Part shown: piece after piece, positions 1 to 12,038 of the stretch
Layout of the letters: the number at the start of each line of letters is the position of its first letter
Numbering within the stretch: the stretch's first letter is position 1
Source of the DNA: Pyrenochaeta sp. MPI-SDFR-AT-0127
Taxonomy: Eukaryota; Ascomycota; Dothideomycetes; Pleosporales; Cucurbitariaceae
Assembly: GCA_020747015.1 (NCBI GenBank)
Contig: JAGTJM010000014.1
Coordinates: 434,001-498,000 of the forward strand
Reading direction: 5' to 3'
DNA length: 64,000 bases
Notes under the pieces: model-generated
What the model saw: only the letters and a program-made list of their open reading frames with translations
The model's database searches: none
What the model was told of the DNA's origin: nothing
Translations under genes and position numbers: made by a program

Positions 1-1821
1 AAGTGTAGAGATATCCTTGTGGGCCTTCTCCCACTCGTCAAAAAGTAGGACGGCGTACGGTTTCCGCCGCACTGCCTCAGTAAGCTGTCCCGCATCCTCG
101 TAGCCAACATAGCCCGCAGGCGAACCGATGAGTCGAGAAACGGTATGTTTTTCGCTGAACTCGCTCATATCGAACCGGATGACTGCCTGGGGCGTACTGA
201 AGAGATATTCCGCCAATCTTTTGCAGACCTCAGTCTTTCCAACTCCAGTAGGCCCTAGCATCATGAAAGACGCTATGGGCCTATTTTCGCCCGAGAGTCC
301 TGCTCTTTGAAGGCGTATAGCGTTCGCAACAGCTGTGAGCGCCTCGTCCTGGCCTTTCACAAATTGACGTAAAGTATCTTCCATGTGAATGAGCTTTTCG
401 CTTTCTCCACTGTTCAACTTTGACAAAGGAATACCTGTGGTCCGAGAAACAACGTTCGCGATGTCATCAGCCGTCACGGAATCATGCAGTAAGGAGTCAG
501 GGCGGGTTCTGCCAGCCGCCATATCTTCTTCTTTGGGCAGCTTCTGCTCCAGTTCAGGTATTCGACTGTACTGCAACTCTCCAGCTTTGGCAAAATTGCC
601 TTCTCTTCGAGCTTGTTCGAGCTCTAGCTTGGCTTTTTCGAGGTTCTCTTGTGCGTTCTTGATTTCATCGAGCTCTGCGCGCTCCTTCTCCCACTTCTCT
701 GTCAACTCTTTGACCTCTGCCTGCTTCAGCTTCAGGGATTGTTCGAGGCGCTCACGTCGCTCCTTGCTGGCAATGTCGGTCTCTTTGCGAAGTGACTCCA
801 GCTCGATCTGAATGGTCATAATTTGGCGATCAAGCTCCTGGATTGCGTCTGGCTTGCTTTCTTGCTGCAGTCGCAATGCGCTGGCAGCTTCGTCTACAAG
901 GTCGATCGCCTTATCAGGCAGGAAGCGGTCGGTGATGTACCGGTTGCTGTATGAAGCAGCGGCTACTAGAGCGTTGTCCGTGATGCGTACACCATGGTGG
1001 ACCTCGTATCGCTCCTTGATACCTCGCAGTATAGAGATTGTATCCTGTACGGAAGGCTCTCCTACCTGGATGGGCTGGAAGCGTCTAGCCAGCGCTGCAT
1101 CTTTCTCGATTTGCCGATACTCGTTCAATGTGGTGGCACCACACAGCTGAAGTTCGCCTCTAGATAGTGCTGGCTTCAGCAGATTGCTGGCATCAATACT
1201 TCCCTCTGCTTTACCCAACCCCAGTAGTGTATGTAGTTCGTCCACGAAGAGTATGACGCCTTTTTTCGCCTCCTCCACTTCCTTCAAGACACTCTTTAGC
1301 CGCTCTTCAAAGTCGCCACGAAACTTTGCACCAGCTATGAGTGACCCGAGGTCGAGTGAAATCACGCGCTTGTCTTTGATAGATTCGGGTACGTCGCCTT
1401 TGACGATGCGCTGAGCGAGTCCTTCTAGAATCGCGGTCTTTCCCGTGCCCGCTTTCCCTATTAACACAGGATTGTTTTTCGTCCGTCTCGATAGTATTTG
1501 AATCGTTCGTTGTATCTCACCATCTCGTCCAATGACAGGATCTAACTTGCCGTCTCGAGCTCGTGCAGTGAGATCTATACCATACTGTTCTAAGGCTGGT
1601 TTTTCAGGCTCACCACCCATATTCATTCGGTGTGTGCCGCCTGGAGGATGCGGTCGCCCGGTGGCGTAGCCTCTTGGAGTCCCAGGTGGGCGTACCAAGC
1701 TCTGATATTGAGTTGGTCGAACTACGAAGTTTTGACATAGCGCCGATGGCCGTATAGGGAGCTGGCGTTGGACTGATGGAACGATGCGCCTTGCGGCGAC
1801 ACGTGCTCTACTGGTCAGCAT
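1..1821 (-). CDS. HSP78: Mitochondrial ClpB/Hsp104-family disaggregase Hsp78 (3' end beyond window)
   Basis: This is the N-terminal 607 codons of a mitochondrial AAA+ disaggregase that, in the known family, rescues aggregated matrix proteins together with mitochondrial Hsp70. The frame is open without introns from the ATG at 1821 to the window edge. The first ~55 residues are rich in Arg, Ser and Gln and lack acidic residues, as in a matrix-targeting peptide. NBD1 Walker A (GKAGTGKT) lies near residue 121. A Glu/Lys-rich coiled-coil middle segment follows, then NBD2 Walker A (GPTGVGKTE) near residue 520 and Walker B with DEWEKAH just before the edge; most relatives have DEFEKAH here, so Trp replaces Phe. 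There is no bacterial-type N-terminal repeat domain, as expected for Hsp78. The rest of NBD2 (about 200 residues) lies outside the window. It diverges from the eEF1B gene. Confidence 0.95.
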   Translation of the reverse strand, partial: MLTSRARVAARRIVPSVQRQLPIRPSALCQNFVVRPTQYQSLVRPPGTPRGYATGRPHPPGGTHRMNMGGEPEKPALEQYGIDLTARARDGKLDPVIGRDGEIQRTIQILSRRTKNNPVLIGKAGTGKTAILEGLAQRIVKGDVPESIKDKRVISLDLGSLIAGAKFRGDFEERLKSVLKEVEEAKKGVILFVDELHTLLGLGKAEGSIDASNLLKPALSRGELQLCGATTLNEYRQIEKDAALARRFQPIQVGEPSVQDTISILRGIKERYEVHHGVRITDNALVAAASYSNRYITDRFLPDKAIDLVDEAASALRLQQESKPDAIQELDRQIMTIQIELESLRKETDIASKERRERLEQSLKLKQAEVKELTEKWEKERAELDEIKNAQENLEKAKLELEQARREGNFAKAGELQYSRIPELEQKLPKEEDMAAGRTRPDSLLHDSVTADDIANVVSRTTGIPLSKLNSGESEKLIHMEDTLRQFVKGQDEALTAVANAIRLQRAGLSGENRPIASFMMLGPTGVGKTEVCKRLAEYLFSTPQAVIRFDMSEFSEKHTVSRLIGSPAGYVGYEDAGQLTEAVRRKPYAVLLFDEWEKAHKDISTL

Positions 1822-2267
1822 ATTGATGTCAATTGCAGAATACGAGTGGGCATCAATTTCAAGTCGACGGAGATGGAATCATTATATCTTTGGCCGATAG
1901 CGCGAGCACAGGCTTTCACGAAGCTTCGCGATTATTCGATGACTTTCTACTTCGATGGAGGGAATTTGCAATTCACGACAACGCAAGAGTGGAGATCGAA
2001 CGATTCAGAGTCAGATCAAGGAAGGTATGCATGTAACATTGCAATGACCCGCATGTTTTCATGCGTAAATAATGCAGGGTGAATGCAGAACGCGGCTGAG
2101 GAGAAATGCGAAAGCACGTGCTAGCGTCTCGGCATCCACAACGCTAGTCCGCAATGGATTTTTCCGAGCGAGACCAATCTCCTGCCAAAATCTCTGTGCA
2201 TTGCCTTTCTTCTTCAACTCACAACACCCCCCTCAAAGACTCTTCACGAATTTCACTCAACGGCAAT
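1822..2267. promoter_or_regulatory. Divergent promoter region HSP78 / eEF1B-alpha
   Basis: This 446-bp gap separates two divergent start codons and so must hold both 5' UTRs and core promoters. Apart from the heat-shock element at 1915-1927 I see no further clear element. The short open frames inside it have no recognisable protein character. Confidence 0.6.
1915..1927. promoter_or_regulatory. Perfect three-unit heat-shock element
   Basis: The bases read TTCacGAAgcTTC, three inverted 5-bp units with exact spacing, which is the binding site of trimeric Hsf1. It sits about 95 bp upstream of the HSP78 start codon and about 340 bp upstream of the eEF1B-alpha start. The motif is seen directly; heat regulation of HSP78 is inferred from it and from the known heat-inducibility of Hsp78 genes. 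Confidence 0.75.
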
Positions 2268-3243
2268 ATGGGCTTCACTGATCTCGTGTCCGACGCAGGA
2301 CTAACCCTCCTGAACAACTGGGTGAAGACTCGCAGCTACATTGTTAGGTCAGTTGCTACCCCACCATGCATGCCCTGTTCTGTTTTGTGTTTTCCTTACA
2401 GCACACACATCCCACCTTCTTCTATGATGAGAACATTTGGTCCGTGTTAATGAGGCGGCTTAAGACCCCGCTATCTGATAACAAACCCAAGCGCTTGTCG
2501 CACCTCTGATCGATTCCTTACTTCATGCTGCATTTTCTCCAGGCACTTGCTAGGAGTCATCAGCTAACAAGTCACAGCTACTCCCCATCGCAGGCCGATG
2601 TCAAGGTCTTCCAACAGATCAAGCAGGTTCCTGCGCCAGAGAAGTACCCATACGCATGGCGGTGGTACAACCATCTCCTTACTTTCGAGGGCGAGTTCGA
2701 CACTCTGCCCGGCGACCCAACTAAGGACTTTACCGCCTACGGCCCCGAGTCGTCTGACCTAACCGTCAACCCCGCAAAGGCCCCTGAGAAGGAGGCAGAG
2801 GAGGACGACGACGAGGTCGACCTATTCGGCAGCGACGAGGAGGAGGATGCAGAGGCCGAGAAATTGAAGGCCGAGCGTCTGGCCGAGTACAACAAGAAGA
2901 AGGCTGGCAAGGTAAAGCCTGCTGCCAAGTCCATCGTCACTCTTGACGTCAAGCCCTGGGGTAGGTTCAATGATGTTTATGCTCTTTGGTACTGGTATGC
3001 TGACAAATTTCAGATGATGAGACCAATATGGATGAGCTCAAGGCTAATGTCTTGTCCATCGAGAAAGACGGTCTCGTGTGGGGTGCCTCTCAACTGGTCG
3101 CTGTTGGTTTCGGTATCAAGAAACTCCAGATCAACTTGGTCATCGAGGACGAGAAGGTCTCGCTGGACGAGCTGCAGCAGCAGATTGAAGAGTTTGAGGA
3201 CCACGTCCAGTCTACCGACGTCGTCGCTATGCAGAAGTTGTAG
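2268..3243 (+). CDS. EFB1: Translation elongation factor 1-beta (eEF1B-alpha)
   Basis: This is the guanine-nucleotide exchange factor that reloads eEF1A with GTP in cytosolic translation. Exons are 2268-2347, 2578-2960 and 3014-3243, giving 230 residues. The N-terminal GST-C-like part begins MGFTDL and contains PSQADV. An acidic linker with the conserved DLFGSDEEED motif follows near residues 100-110, then the C-terminal catalytic GEF domain, which includes VGFGIKKLQI and ends in the family-typical QKL. The first intron (230 bp) has a GTCAGT donor; its CACAG acceptor was chosen because it restores VSYSPSQADV. A long first intron near the start is common in highly expressed fungal translation genes. 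Confidence 0.95.
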
Positions 3244-4588
3244 AGAACTTGAGGTGTACCCAGCAGTATCCCGAGCATGATGCCAGACATGACTGAATAT
3301 TACGACCGGGGGTTTTTGGGACGACTTACGGATTGACGTCTTTATGAGCCACTGCTGAATGAAAAATAACGACACGGTAGAGATTCTATCTCCCATTTTG
3401 GAACCAAGACTTGTGTTTCTCTTGAGTGTGACACTCTCCTGACTGCGTGATGCTACTTTTTTCCCCCTTCGCAGCGAACATCTGCTTACGCTTCCTTGAG
3501 GATTAACTATGTTAGCATACCAGTCTGTCTACCTAGCTTTGGTCGTAGATTTTCCGAAGACCTATTCTTCGAAAACGTACTCTTATGCTCTCACGACACA
3601 GTCATCATGTGTACTCAATGGCCTCCCCAAACGCAACATGAGATACGAAGCGCTCTAGTCACAATCTTTCAGTCTTCGCCGCATGGGTGCATCGTTGCGA
3701 GGGTGTCGGACCTGTGGCAATTGTTGGGTGTGATTTTCCGCACATACGGCCGGACATTAGAAGTTCGTACGGACGGATTAGAGCATGAGGCACGGCTATG
3801 TCAGCGGCTGGGTGCTGAATCAGCACACCATCTAGGCACAAAGTCTCCGTATCTGGATCTGCAGGTGAGACCGGTATGATTGATGAGGCCAGTGCTAGAC
3901 AATTGAGTTTGCTGGTGTGACAGCACATGTAGGGTACAAAGTGTATTTACATGCTGCATCATACGATCTGACAAGTAAAACATTTGCCGCGCCGTTTGTG
4001 CTACCGCAAGTTAAAACACCTTCAATTCCAACACTGTTCCTCAGCAGAAACCCAATTCTCTTCTACTCGGTAACTCGGCCCTGGCATAGCCAAATTTTGC
4101 ACAGCAACTCATCGTCTTGCGCGGCGTTGAGCAGCGGTGGACAGCGGGCTCGGGAATTTGCGGCGCAGACCGAGGCTCGTTTAAAAGCTTGAGCGCGACG
4201 AACGGGTCCGTCTCGACGTCACGGCGGCAGTTCATCCCTGCCCTCTTCGAACTTTGATGGTCTCGGGATAACATCAATACTATCTCAGAATATACGAGAA
4301 CATAGGAGAACAGTTATCGCTACATCAGCGCATTGTGCTGAATGTACTTTTGTTCCAATTCCCTACATTTGGAGCTTGATCTTCGCCACGCCGACGTAAC
4401 GCGCACTCCAATTACCAAGTCACCGGTGCATCGCCGCAAGGACCGGGCAAAAGCGCGAGCACCCGTTAGCCGCTGGAGTTAAGGCAAATTCTCGGTCTTC
4501 GCGAGAAGATATATTATTGTGCGCCGCTCTGTTCTGAGTCGCCAATCGCTTCTTCTATACACAACATCGTAGAGGTCCATCCACCATC
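3244..4588. other. Intergenic, no gene recognised
   Basis: These 1.35 kb lie downstream of eEF1B-alpha and upstream of the MFS transporter. They hold a 3' UTR and a promoter. The open frames present are short, overlap on both strands and show no family motif. Confidence 0.5.
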
Positions 4589-6509
4589 ATGGACAGCTCA
4601 GACCGTCACATCGAGAAAGCCGAGCGCGACGCCAGCCCAGAGCGCTTCCCACAAACAACCACCACCATGAGTTCTGAAAAACCAGAAGAACGACAAGAAG
4701 AGATTGCGCGCATAAATACCGCCTCCAGCAATGCCACCACCTCGACTACTTCCTCAGATGCCTCCGAAGCAGAGCGCGACGCTAGCATGTCCAGACTTCC
4801 CACTCAACGAGACGACGCAGTAGGCCTCGAGCGCCACGCAACAGCACTGAGCCGCATACAAACACAAAGAAGTCAGCATAGCGCGACAGTGGGTGGCAGC
4901 CTCCGAAGCAGGGCATCTAGGAAGCCACTACCAGCTTTCGGGGCTGGCAAGCCGTTTCCACCGCCATTGCCGGAGCGGGAGGAGTATGTGGTCGAGTTTG
5001 ATGGGCACGATGACCCGCTGCATGCACAAAATTGGCCACTGAGGAAGAAATTGATCACGGCAGCAATCCTGGGGTTCACAACACTCACAGCGGCGTTCGG
5101 GAGCTCGATTTTCAGTGCGGCGACCGGTGCTATCATGCAGAAGTTCAACGTTGGATCAGTCGTCGCGACGCTGGGGACGTCATTCTATGTACTTGGTTTT
5201 GCAACAGGGCCCATTCTATGGGCACCGCTATCTGAGTTGAAGGGCAGGCGGTTCCCGCTGGTCATTGCTTCGTTCGGTTTCTCCGTATTCAACGTCGCGG
5301 TCGCCACTGGCAAAGACCTACAGACTGTTCTTATCTGTCGGTTTTTCGCTGGTTTCTTTGGAGCATGCCCACTTACTGTATGTGCAATGCCAATTCCTTT
5401 ACGACATCAAATGCTAACAAGTAACAGTGTGTAGCAGCAGTCTTCTCCGACATGTTCGACAATCGCACACGAGGCATGGCCATCACCATCTTTAGTATGA
5501 CAGTGTTCACCGGCCCTTTGCTCGCACCCTTCATTGGCGGCTTCATCGTCATGTCTGACCTCGGATGGCGCTGGACCGAGTACATCGTAGCTATCATGGG
5601 CTTCGTTTCGTTCACTCTTAACATCCTCTTCCTCTCTGAATCATATCCGCCAGAGATCTTGGTCAGCAAAGCTGCTGAGCTCCGCCGCCGCACTAAGAAT
5701 TGGGGCATTCACGCAAAGCAGGAGGAGATCGAAGTCGACTTCAGACAGCTCGTAGAGAAGAACTTCTCAAGACCACTCCGAATGCTGTTTACTGAACGCA
5801 TTGTGCTTCTTTTGAGCGTCTACATGGCATTCATTTATGGACTGCTCTACCTTTTCCTGACTGCCTACCCACTGGTCTTCCAAGGTGTCCACCGCATGAA
5901 CTTAGGCGTCGGCGGCCTCCCGTTCTTTGGCATGATCTTAGGCCAGCTATTAGCTGGTACATTCATCTTCATCCGACAACCCGGATACCAGAAGAAGCTC
6001 GCTGCGAACAACGATGTGCCCATTCCGGAATGGCGGTTGCCTGAAGTCATCATTGGAGGTGTCTGCTTCTCGGTTGGCATCTTCTGGTTTGGCTGGACAG
6101 GCTACAATCCCAATGTCCACTGGATTGTCCCCACGCTCTCCGGTCTACTGATTGGTTTCGGGCTCCTGAGTATCTTTCTTCAGGCGCTTAATTACCTCGT
6201 TGACGCCTATCTTATGGTGAGTCCAGCCTCATACTATCATGCTTAAGGATCATATACTGATGTTCTACATAGTTTGCCGCCTCTGCGATCGCAGCAAATA
6301 CTTTCCTCCGCAGCTTATGTGGCGCCGCGTTTCCCCTTTTTGCTCGCCAAATGTTTGAAGGCATGGGCATCCAGTGGGCAGCTACATTACTCGGCTGTAT
6401 AGCTGCACTCCTAGTCCCGGTTCCCGTTTGGTTCTATCTCAAGGGTGCCAAAATCAGGGAAAAGAGTGCCTACGCACCTACAGCGAAACCTCCATCTGCT
6501 GAGGAGTAG
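4589..6509 (+). CDS. MFS transporter, DHA1 drug/polyamine type
   Basis: A plasma-membrane proton antiporter of the DHA1 group (TPO1/FLR1-like), which in known members exports drugs, polyamines or organic acids. Exons are 4589-5377, 5428-6216 and 6273-6509, giving 604 residues. The first ~140 residues are a hydrophilic Ser/Thr/Arg-rich cytosolic tail in which EAERDAS occurs twice (once starting KAERDAS). The motif DDPLHAQNWPLRKK, typical of this group, precedes the first helix. Motif A is a variant around SELKGRR, and motif C is visible as TGPLLAPFIGG. Twelve hydrophobic segments fit the family. Both introns are about 50 bp, and the first carries GCTAAC. The substrate cannot be read from sequence. 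The 3' end faces the membrane-protein gene 240 bp away. Confidence 0.93.
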
Positions 6510-6749
6510 GCTTCACCTCTTCCTAATCATGTCGAATAATAGTAATGGAATGGGAATTTCAAGCCTCGAAAATTGAAGGAGGAGGATGCATTGAGCTTTC
6601 AGCGTTATGTTTTGCGGAATGATACCACTTGATTTGCTTTCTTGTATGATTTTTTCAGTAATCGTAATGTATTGGAAAAAAAAGTTACTCAAATCATATA
6701 CTAGTCTACAGCCGCGATTGGCAGACTGGACATTAGTCATTTCATCCAC

Positions 6750-7810
6750 TCACTTCCTGAAAAGATTTGTCGCGCTCGAGGCCAACGGATGAGGCTGGAA
6801 CTCCATATCCCCTCCACTCGCAAAAAGCGGCACACTGTCATCGTCGACTCGACTCGGCGGCGTTCTTGTCTCACCCCTCATGATTTCCACAGTGCTCATG
6901 AGCGGCAGCACCAGCAATAGTAACGGTAGCAGTTGTCCGAAACTCCAGCTCCCTTCGCTTGGCCCAACGAGATTGACGGCAGCTGGCGGACTGCCAAACG
7001 CCTGTGATTCGAGCACAATGCGCACAGTAGCGCCCACACCCATGGCGAGCAGCACGACGAGGCCGACAACTTGTACGGACTTGAGCCAGCGCGGATTCGA
7101 CCGGTTGTGCAGGTACCAGGTCGACAGTATGAAGACGATGACCTGGCCCGCAATGACGGCAATAGTTCCTGCAACACTCAATGCCGCGTTTGACGAAGAG
7201 CCTCGCGACTCAACTTCCCAGACACATGCGATGGGGAGTCGCGGCTCCATGTTCCTGAGCACAGTTTGCAGGATGAAGATGCCAGATAGGATACCGAGGA
7301 ACATGTTAATCAACATGAGTATTTGCCGAAGCCATCGGAGGACCCAATCGCGCTTGAAGTCATTAACGAGAGCTAGGAGCGTGGCGAGGTTGGTTGCCGT
7401 AGAGAGTAATGAAAGGAGCCAGATGATGAAGAAGTGGTATGGCACCATTGTCTTCATCTTCGCCAGCCCCACAGATTGAATCCCGATCCCGGTCAAGATC
7501 TGTTGATCGGAGAAGGACTGAAGTAGCTTGCGACATATAGGCGCAGAAGTCGATTTGCGCAAGCCGAGAAGGATGATTGTTGCGGAGAGTCCTATGGAGA
7601 TAAAGTTTGTGATTATAAAGGAGAGCAGAGTCTACGATGCATTAGCTCCACACATTGGGTTTTATATTTTTGGGAGAACTGATAGTTGAAGATTCTGGGG
7701 GGTTTGAATAGAAATGCGAAATAGGTATGCCTTACGCCAGCGCCCGCAACTCCCGCATCTGTCGGCGTCGACTCCGGTACAACGGAGCAGTTCCCACCGT
7801 TGAAAGCCAT
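6750..7810 (-). CDS. Unknown integral membrane protein, about six helices
   Basis: A 318-residue protein encoded by exons 7810-7736 and 7631-6750. The 104-bp intron has a GTAAGG donor, and the second exon resumes at TLLSF. After a 25-residue N-terminal segment there are about six strongly hydrophobic stretches. The loop after the third contains RLPIACVWEVESR, and the ~35-residue C-terminal tail is polar and acidic. I do not recognise a family with a defined function; the layout resembles several uncharacterised fungal membrane proteins. It is convergent with the MFS transporter, but nothing links their functions. Confidence 0.8.
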
Positions 7811-8655
7811 ATCAACATGTAGTTTGTGAAAAATCGCAGTAAAGAAAGTGTGTATCGAGCAAGCTCAAGGAGAGTGAGGGTCGCCAAAAGCGATTGAAAG
7901 GCTTGTAAGAGAAGCCGTGAAAGTAAAAGGTCAGGGCACAGCCTCTTCCCTATGTCATCATCAGGCAAGGGTCTCAGGAAACCCCCCCAAAAAATGCCTA
8001 ATTTAAGGCATGTTGGCGAGCGCAATCGCATTGCAACGTTGCGTACCAGGGGTGGATCGGCAAAGGGAAAACAAGGAAGCCTCCTGGCCAATTGTTGATC
8101 TTTGTCCCTTTGTAACTGTGGCGCAGCGCTTAACTTGGAACACGGCGAAACGCGCGGTTGATCCAGTCAGAATCGCGAAGACGCTGTTTCATGCAATACA
8201 CATTTTTGCTGTGAGAATGATAGGGTTGGAGTTCATAAGTACCTACCTGAATACTTGGTGCAAAGCGAGAAATAGGGAAGAGTGCGGATGTTGTGTTGGG
8301 TTGGATTCCATTATGAGGATCAGCTACGCTTGTGGTAGCGCGAAAATGGTCAAGAAATTGCATTACGGAATCACGTGTTCCCAAGAGAGCTTCGGAGCGT
8401 GTTTCTTGCGAACCTTAACTTCATTGTTGTTCGCGGTGACGACGATGTCATGGCTGAACGTCTACCAACTGGCGAAATCAAAGGGGATATAGTCTACTTT
8501 CCTTAGCCTTCAAGGAATTATCCACTTCATACAATTACACGATATCCATCCATACCAAGAGTGAACTCCAAGCATAAGAAAACCGGAAATGTGTCCAACC
8601 CACAGGCACGCAGAGCTGGTAATGCTTTTGGTACAGAGAAATCAAAAGGGGTATT
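7811..8655. other. Intergenic, no gene recognised
   Basis: 845 bp between the start of the membrane-protein gene and the 3' end of HIR1. A run of C and A at 7980-7992 is the only simple feature. Frames of up to 160 codons here show no family motif. Confidence 0.45.
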
Positions 8656-11600
8656 CTACATGTCTGTAATCATGGCCTGGTCGTCTTGCCGCTGGCCCTC
8701 GGTGACAATGTCTAGTAAGCGCGCATACGGCACTGTTATACGTTGGAGGTCGCGATGTTTGCCTACTCAGTCATTAGGTTGCGTCTCATCATACACAATG
8801 CAGTACTTATGTACTTACCAAGAATCAACACAGCCTCCTTCAACAACTCATCGCGCTTCCATCCGCAGATAGCCTCCGGCTCAGCGTCATTGTCACCGTC
8901 TTCTTCAATGACAATATTGCCTGACAAGCTACGCAGCAACTCCTCGATCTTGCCCTTCAAGCCTTCGGCGCCTAATCGTTTGACGTACATTGTCAAATAG
9001 ATCTTAAACTCCTCTCTCGCACCTAGGGTTCTTGCAGCAGCAACCCGATTCTCAAGGTGTGCAATGCTTGCACAGCTCTCTAGAGCTTCGAAGCCCTCAG
9101 CAGATATCAGTGCTTTGATTAGTCGTTGAAGGTGGAAGGCTCGCCCTTGTAGGAGGGACTGGTTTGTTGTATTGCGTTCCAAGGACGGTATGATGCCCGC
9201 GGAAATGTTTTCGATAGAAACCTGATCATCCTTCTCCTTCGGTGCGGTTTTGTCTTGGGAGGATCTGATGTTGCCGACAGAAGAATCCGTAGTATTCCAG
9301 TACTGGCTTGCGACGCCCCACCAGGGTTCTGATATTCGTTGCCAGATATACATATTAGGGTTGTACGTGTATCCCTCACCATTAGACATGGCAACGACTA
9401 GTCGGCCTTCAGAGTTCAATCGTGCAAATACGATACCAGGTGATCTTGTGACATGTGGACCTTGAGCATGCGCTGCGATGTCAAGGATTGGTGCTAATGA
9501 GATGGGCGGGTGTGGTGAAGACATTGTCTTCAAGTTCCAAACGTAGCACATGCCAACTGCTGTTATGCACATGAGCCACCAGCCACGGCAATCCATGATA
9601 ACAGGTTGTGCTTCTAGTACCATAGCATTGAGTGTCCGTCGACCTGCTGGCGACCATGCATATATTGAACCATCTTCACATGCCGCGGCAAAGAAGTTGG
9701 TATTTCCCGTTACCAAAAGAACAGCTTTTGGTAAGAAATCCTGCCAGAGTGATTGTCCCTTGCTTGTACAGGTCATCCTCGTGGGGTCGTGGTCTTGTGG
9801 TCGACCTGTACGTGATGGTCCGGTAGCATTGCGAGCTTCCAAGATAACGGTATCAGATATCTCCGCCTTTCCTGTATTGGCATCCACTCCATTCTGGGGC
9901 GGCTCGCTGCCATCCATTGTTCGCACAATGACACTCCTGACTTTCGGAACCCCTAGTCTTACTTGGCTCACGCTAAGAGACGGGTTGACAATGGCGGGGC
10001 GTAAGACCTTCGGAGGCTCAACTAACTCGTTGCTCTTCAGAGCAGCGGCGGCAGGTGGGACAAGACCAGTCTCGCTGTTGAGTACTATAGCGGCACCCCC
10101 GGGCCGAACCGAGGCCGCCAGCCTACGCTCGACCTGTCGGTCTTCGTCGCCCTCGATCTCAGCGAATTTCCTCTTGTTCCCAATGAGCATTGATGCTAAT
10201 CCACCCTTAGGAAACCCGTCATATGGTTTCGACAGATCGAGAATGTTGTGGGGGTTATCACTTCGTCCTCCTGTTGTCGTGGTCGCTGAGATTAGTTGTG
10301 TTTGAGGCAATGACGACTCGCCAATTCCGGAAGACGACGATACCAACATTGGTGCTATTCGTTTCTTGCCCTCCTTTGTGACAGTGACTCGTTGCTTGAG
10401 CTTCTCAACTCTTTGGTCTGCAGGTGGCTCGCCTGGAACCTGAGGTGGTGCCGCCGAGCTGGATCCGTTGGTTAAACTTGTCGCTGGGAGAATGCCATTT
10501 GTACCATTTGTGATAGTCGGAGGCTGGACAGCACCACCATCGCCCATCAAAGCACCCATCCTGCCTTGCACACCCTTTAACTCCCCACTCTTGCTGCTTT
10601 CTTCCAAAAGTAGTGCGTCTGTTCCCTCAATAATACCAACTCTCCGGCCGGCACCGAATTTCGAAAGTGTCTTCTCATTCTCAGCAAGTGATGCAGGGTA
10701 CCCTAACTCTCCTGGCTCAAATACAATCGTCAAGATGGATCCGTCTAAGCTGGTTGCGTACAATGTTTCTCCATTGGGCGCCCAAGCCAGGTCTGATATT
10801 GACTTCATTGCCAACTCCTGCGATATCATGAACGGCCTAGGAAAGCTTGTGTTCCAAACACTGAGGCACTTGTCCTGTCCAGCGCATGCGACAATGGTCA
10901 CTGTGGGCTGATACACACTTCCATCATGTTCGGTCCTCGGCGGGTCCCGGTAGAATAACCTTGGGGAGAACGAGGTTACCTCTACTGGTCCCTCATGGCC
11001 CACTAAACTGATATCTCCATCCCATGTTCCACGCGCAAGGATCGCGACTGAGCTGACAGGCCCATTCGTCGCATTCGCAGCCGCTATATGCGCTCCATCT
11101 GGCGACCAAGAACAACGACGAAAGTATGTGGTAAGCGGTGAGGTTTGGAAAGGTGTAGTGATAGTATGCTCGAGAACAAAATTGTTGACCTGGTCCTGCT
11201 GGGTCGCATTCGGTGGTGGAGAGTTGAATCGGTAGACTTTGATCGTTCGGTCGTCGCTCGCGGTTGCGAAATACTTGTTCGCTGGGTCGAAGGTTATGCC
11301 CTTGACGTGGCTCTGGTGGTTTGACAGTGTCTTCAGTTTCTCAAAAGAGTGTCCTGACCAGACCACCACCTTCGAGTCCAGCCCCACTGAAACCAGGATT
11401 GAGGAGTCAAACGACCAACCGAGATCCTGTACATCGTTATCGTGTCCTATAAGACGGCGAATGACGCGCCAATTCTCAACGGGTGGGGGTTCATTCGACC
11501 CTGTCGATTTCTATCAGCAGTTGTTCTTTGGGTCTGCGAAGTCTCACCCACCGAATGCGGCATGTGTTGGCGCGTTCTTATCTAGCGCATAGACGCATAC

Positions 11601-12038
11601 TATCTTGTCGTCTGCACCTGACGCGAGGTATCTACCGTTCGAGGAAAAGCGGACCGCGTGTATTGTGCCCGAGTGATGGCTCACAGCGGCTAGCTGCTTT
11701 GGCTTGGAATAATTGGGGTCGTTTGAGTTCAGAATGGCTTCGGTGGACCATATTCGCACGTATCCGTCTATATAATGTCAGTAAGCCTTGCTCCTGGAGG
11801 CAGCGCGTTGCGCGTGGCCCTTAAAGGGCAGGTTCACAAACCTCCGGCGGCAGTGACTAGGCGCGATCCATCAGGCGAGACATGGCAGCTGTAGACCTCG
11901 AAGTCTTTCAAATCCCCTAGTACCAGAATGAATTGTTAGCGAGATGACTTATCCAGGCTTCAGAAGGTGAATGGAGCTCGACATGGGGGAGTTGAACTAA
12001 CCCGGGTGCGTCAACCACTGTGGCTTGATCAAGTGCAT
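8656..12038 (-). CDS. HIR1: HIRA-type histone chaperone subunit Hir1
   Basis: A subunit of the HIR complex, which deposits H3-H4 independently of replication and represses histone genes. Five exons (12038-12002, 11916-11842, 11767-11552, 11500-8819, 8762-8656) encode 1038 residues. The N-terminus starts MHLIKPQWL and forms a seven-bladed WD40 propeller over about the first 400 residues. The HIRA B domain, which binds Asf1, is visible as VTVTKEGKKRIAPML. The C-terminal HIRA domain ends in RDLQRITVPYARLLDIV. The last exon is easily missed: a 56-bp intron (GTAAGT...GTAG) replaces an artefactual in-frame tail. The junction giving FGSNEPPP uses a GTGGGT donor and was chosen by frame; the neighbouring GTGAGA donor would break it. 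Confidence 0.93.

Noticed and set aside
9550..10305. A 251-codon plus-strand frame
   Set aside because: Antisense to HIR1, no motif.
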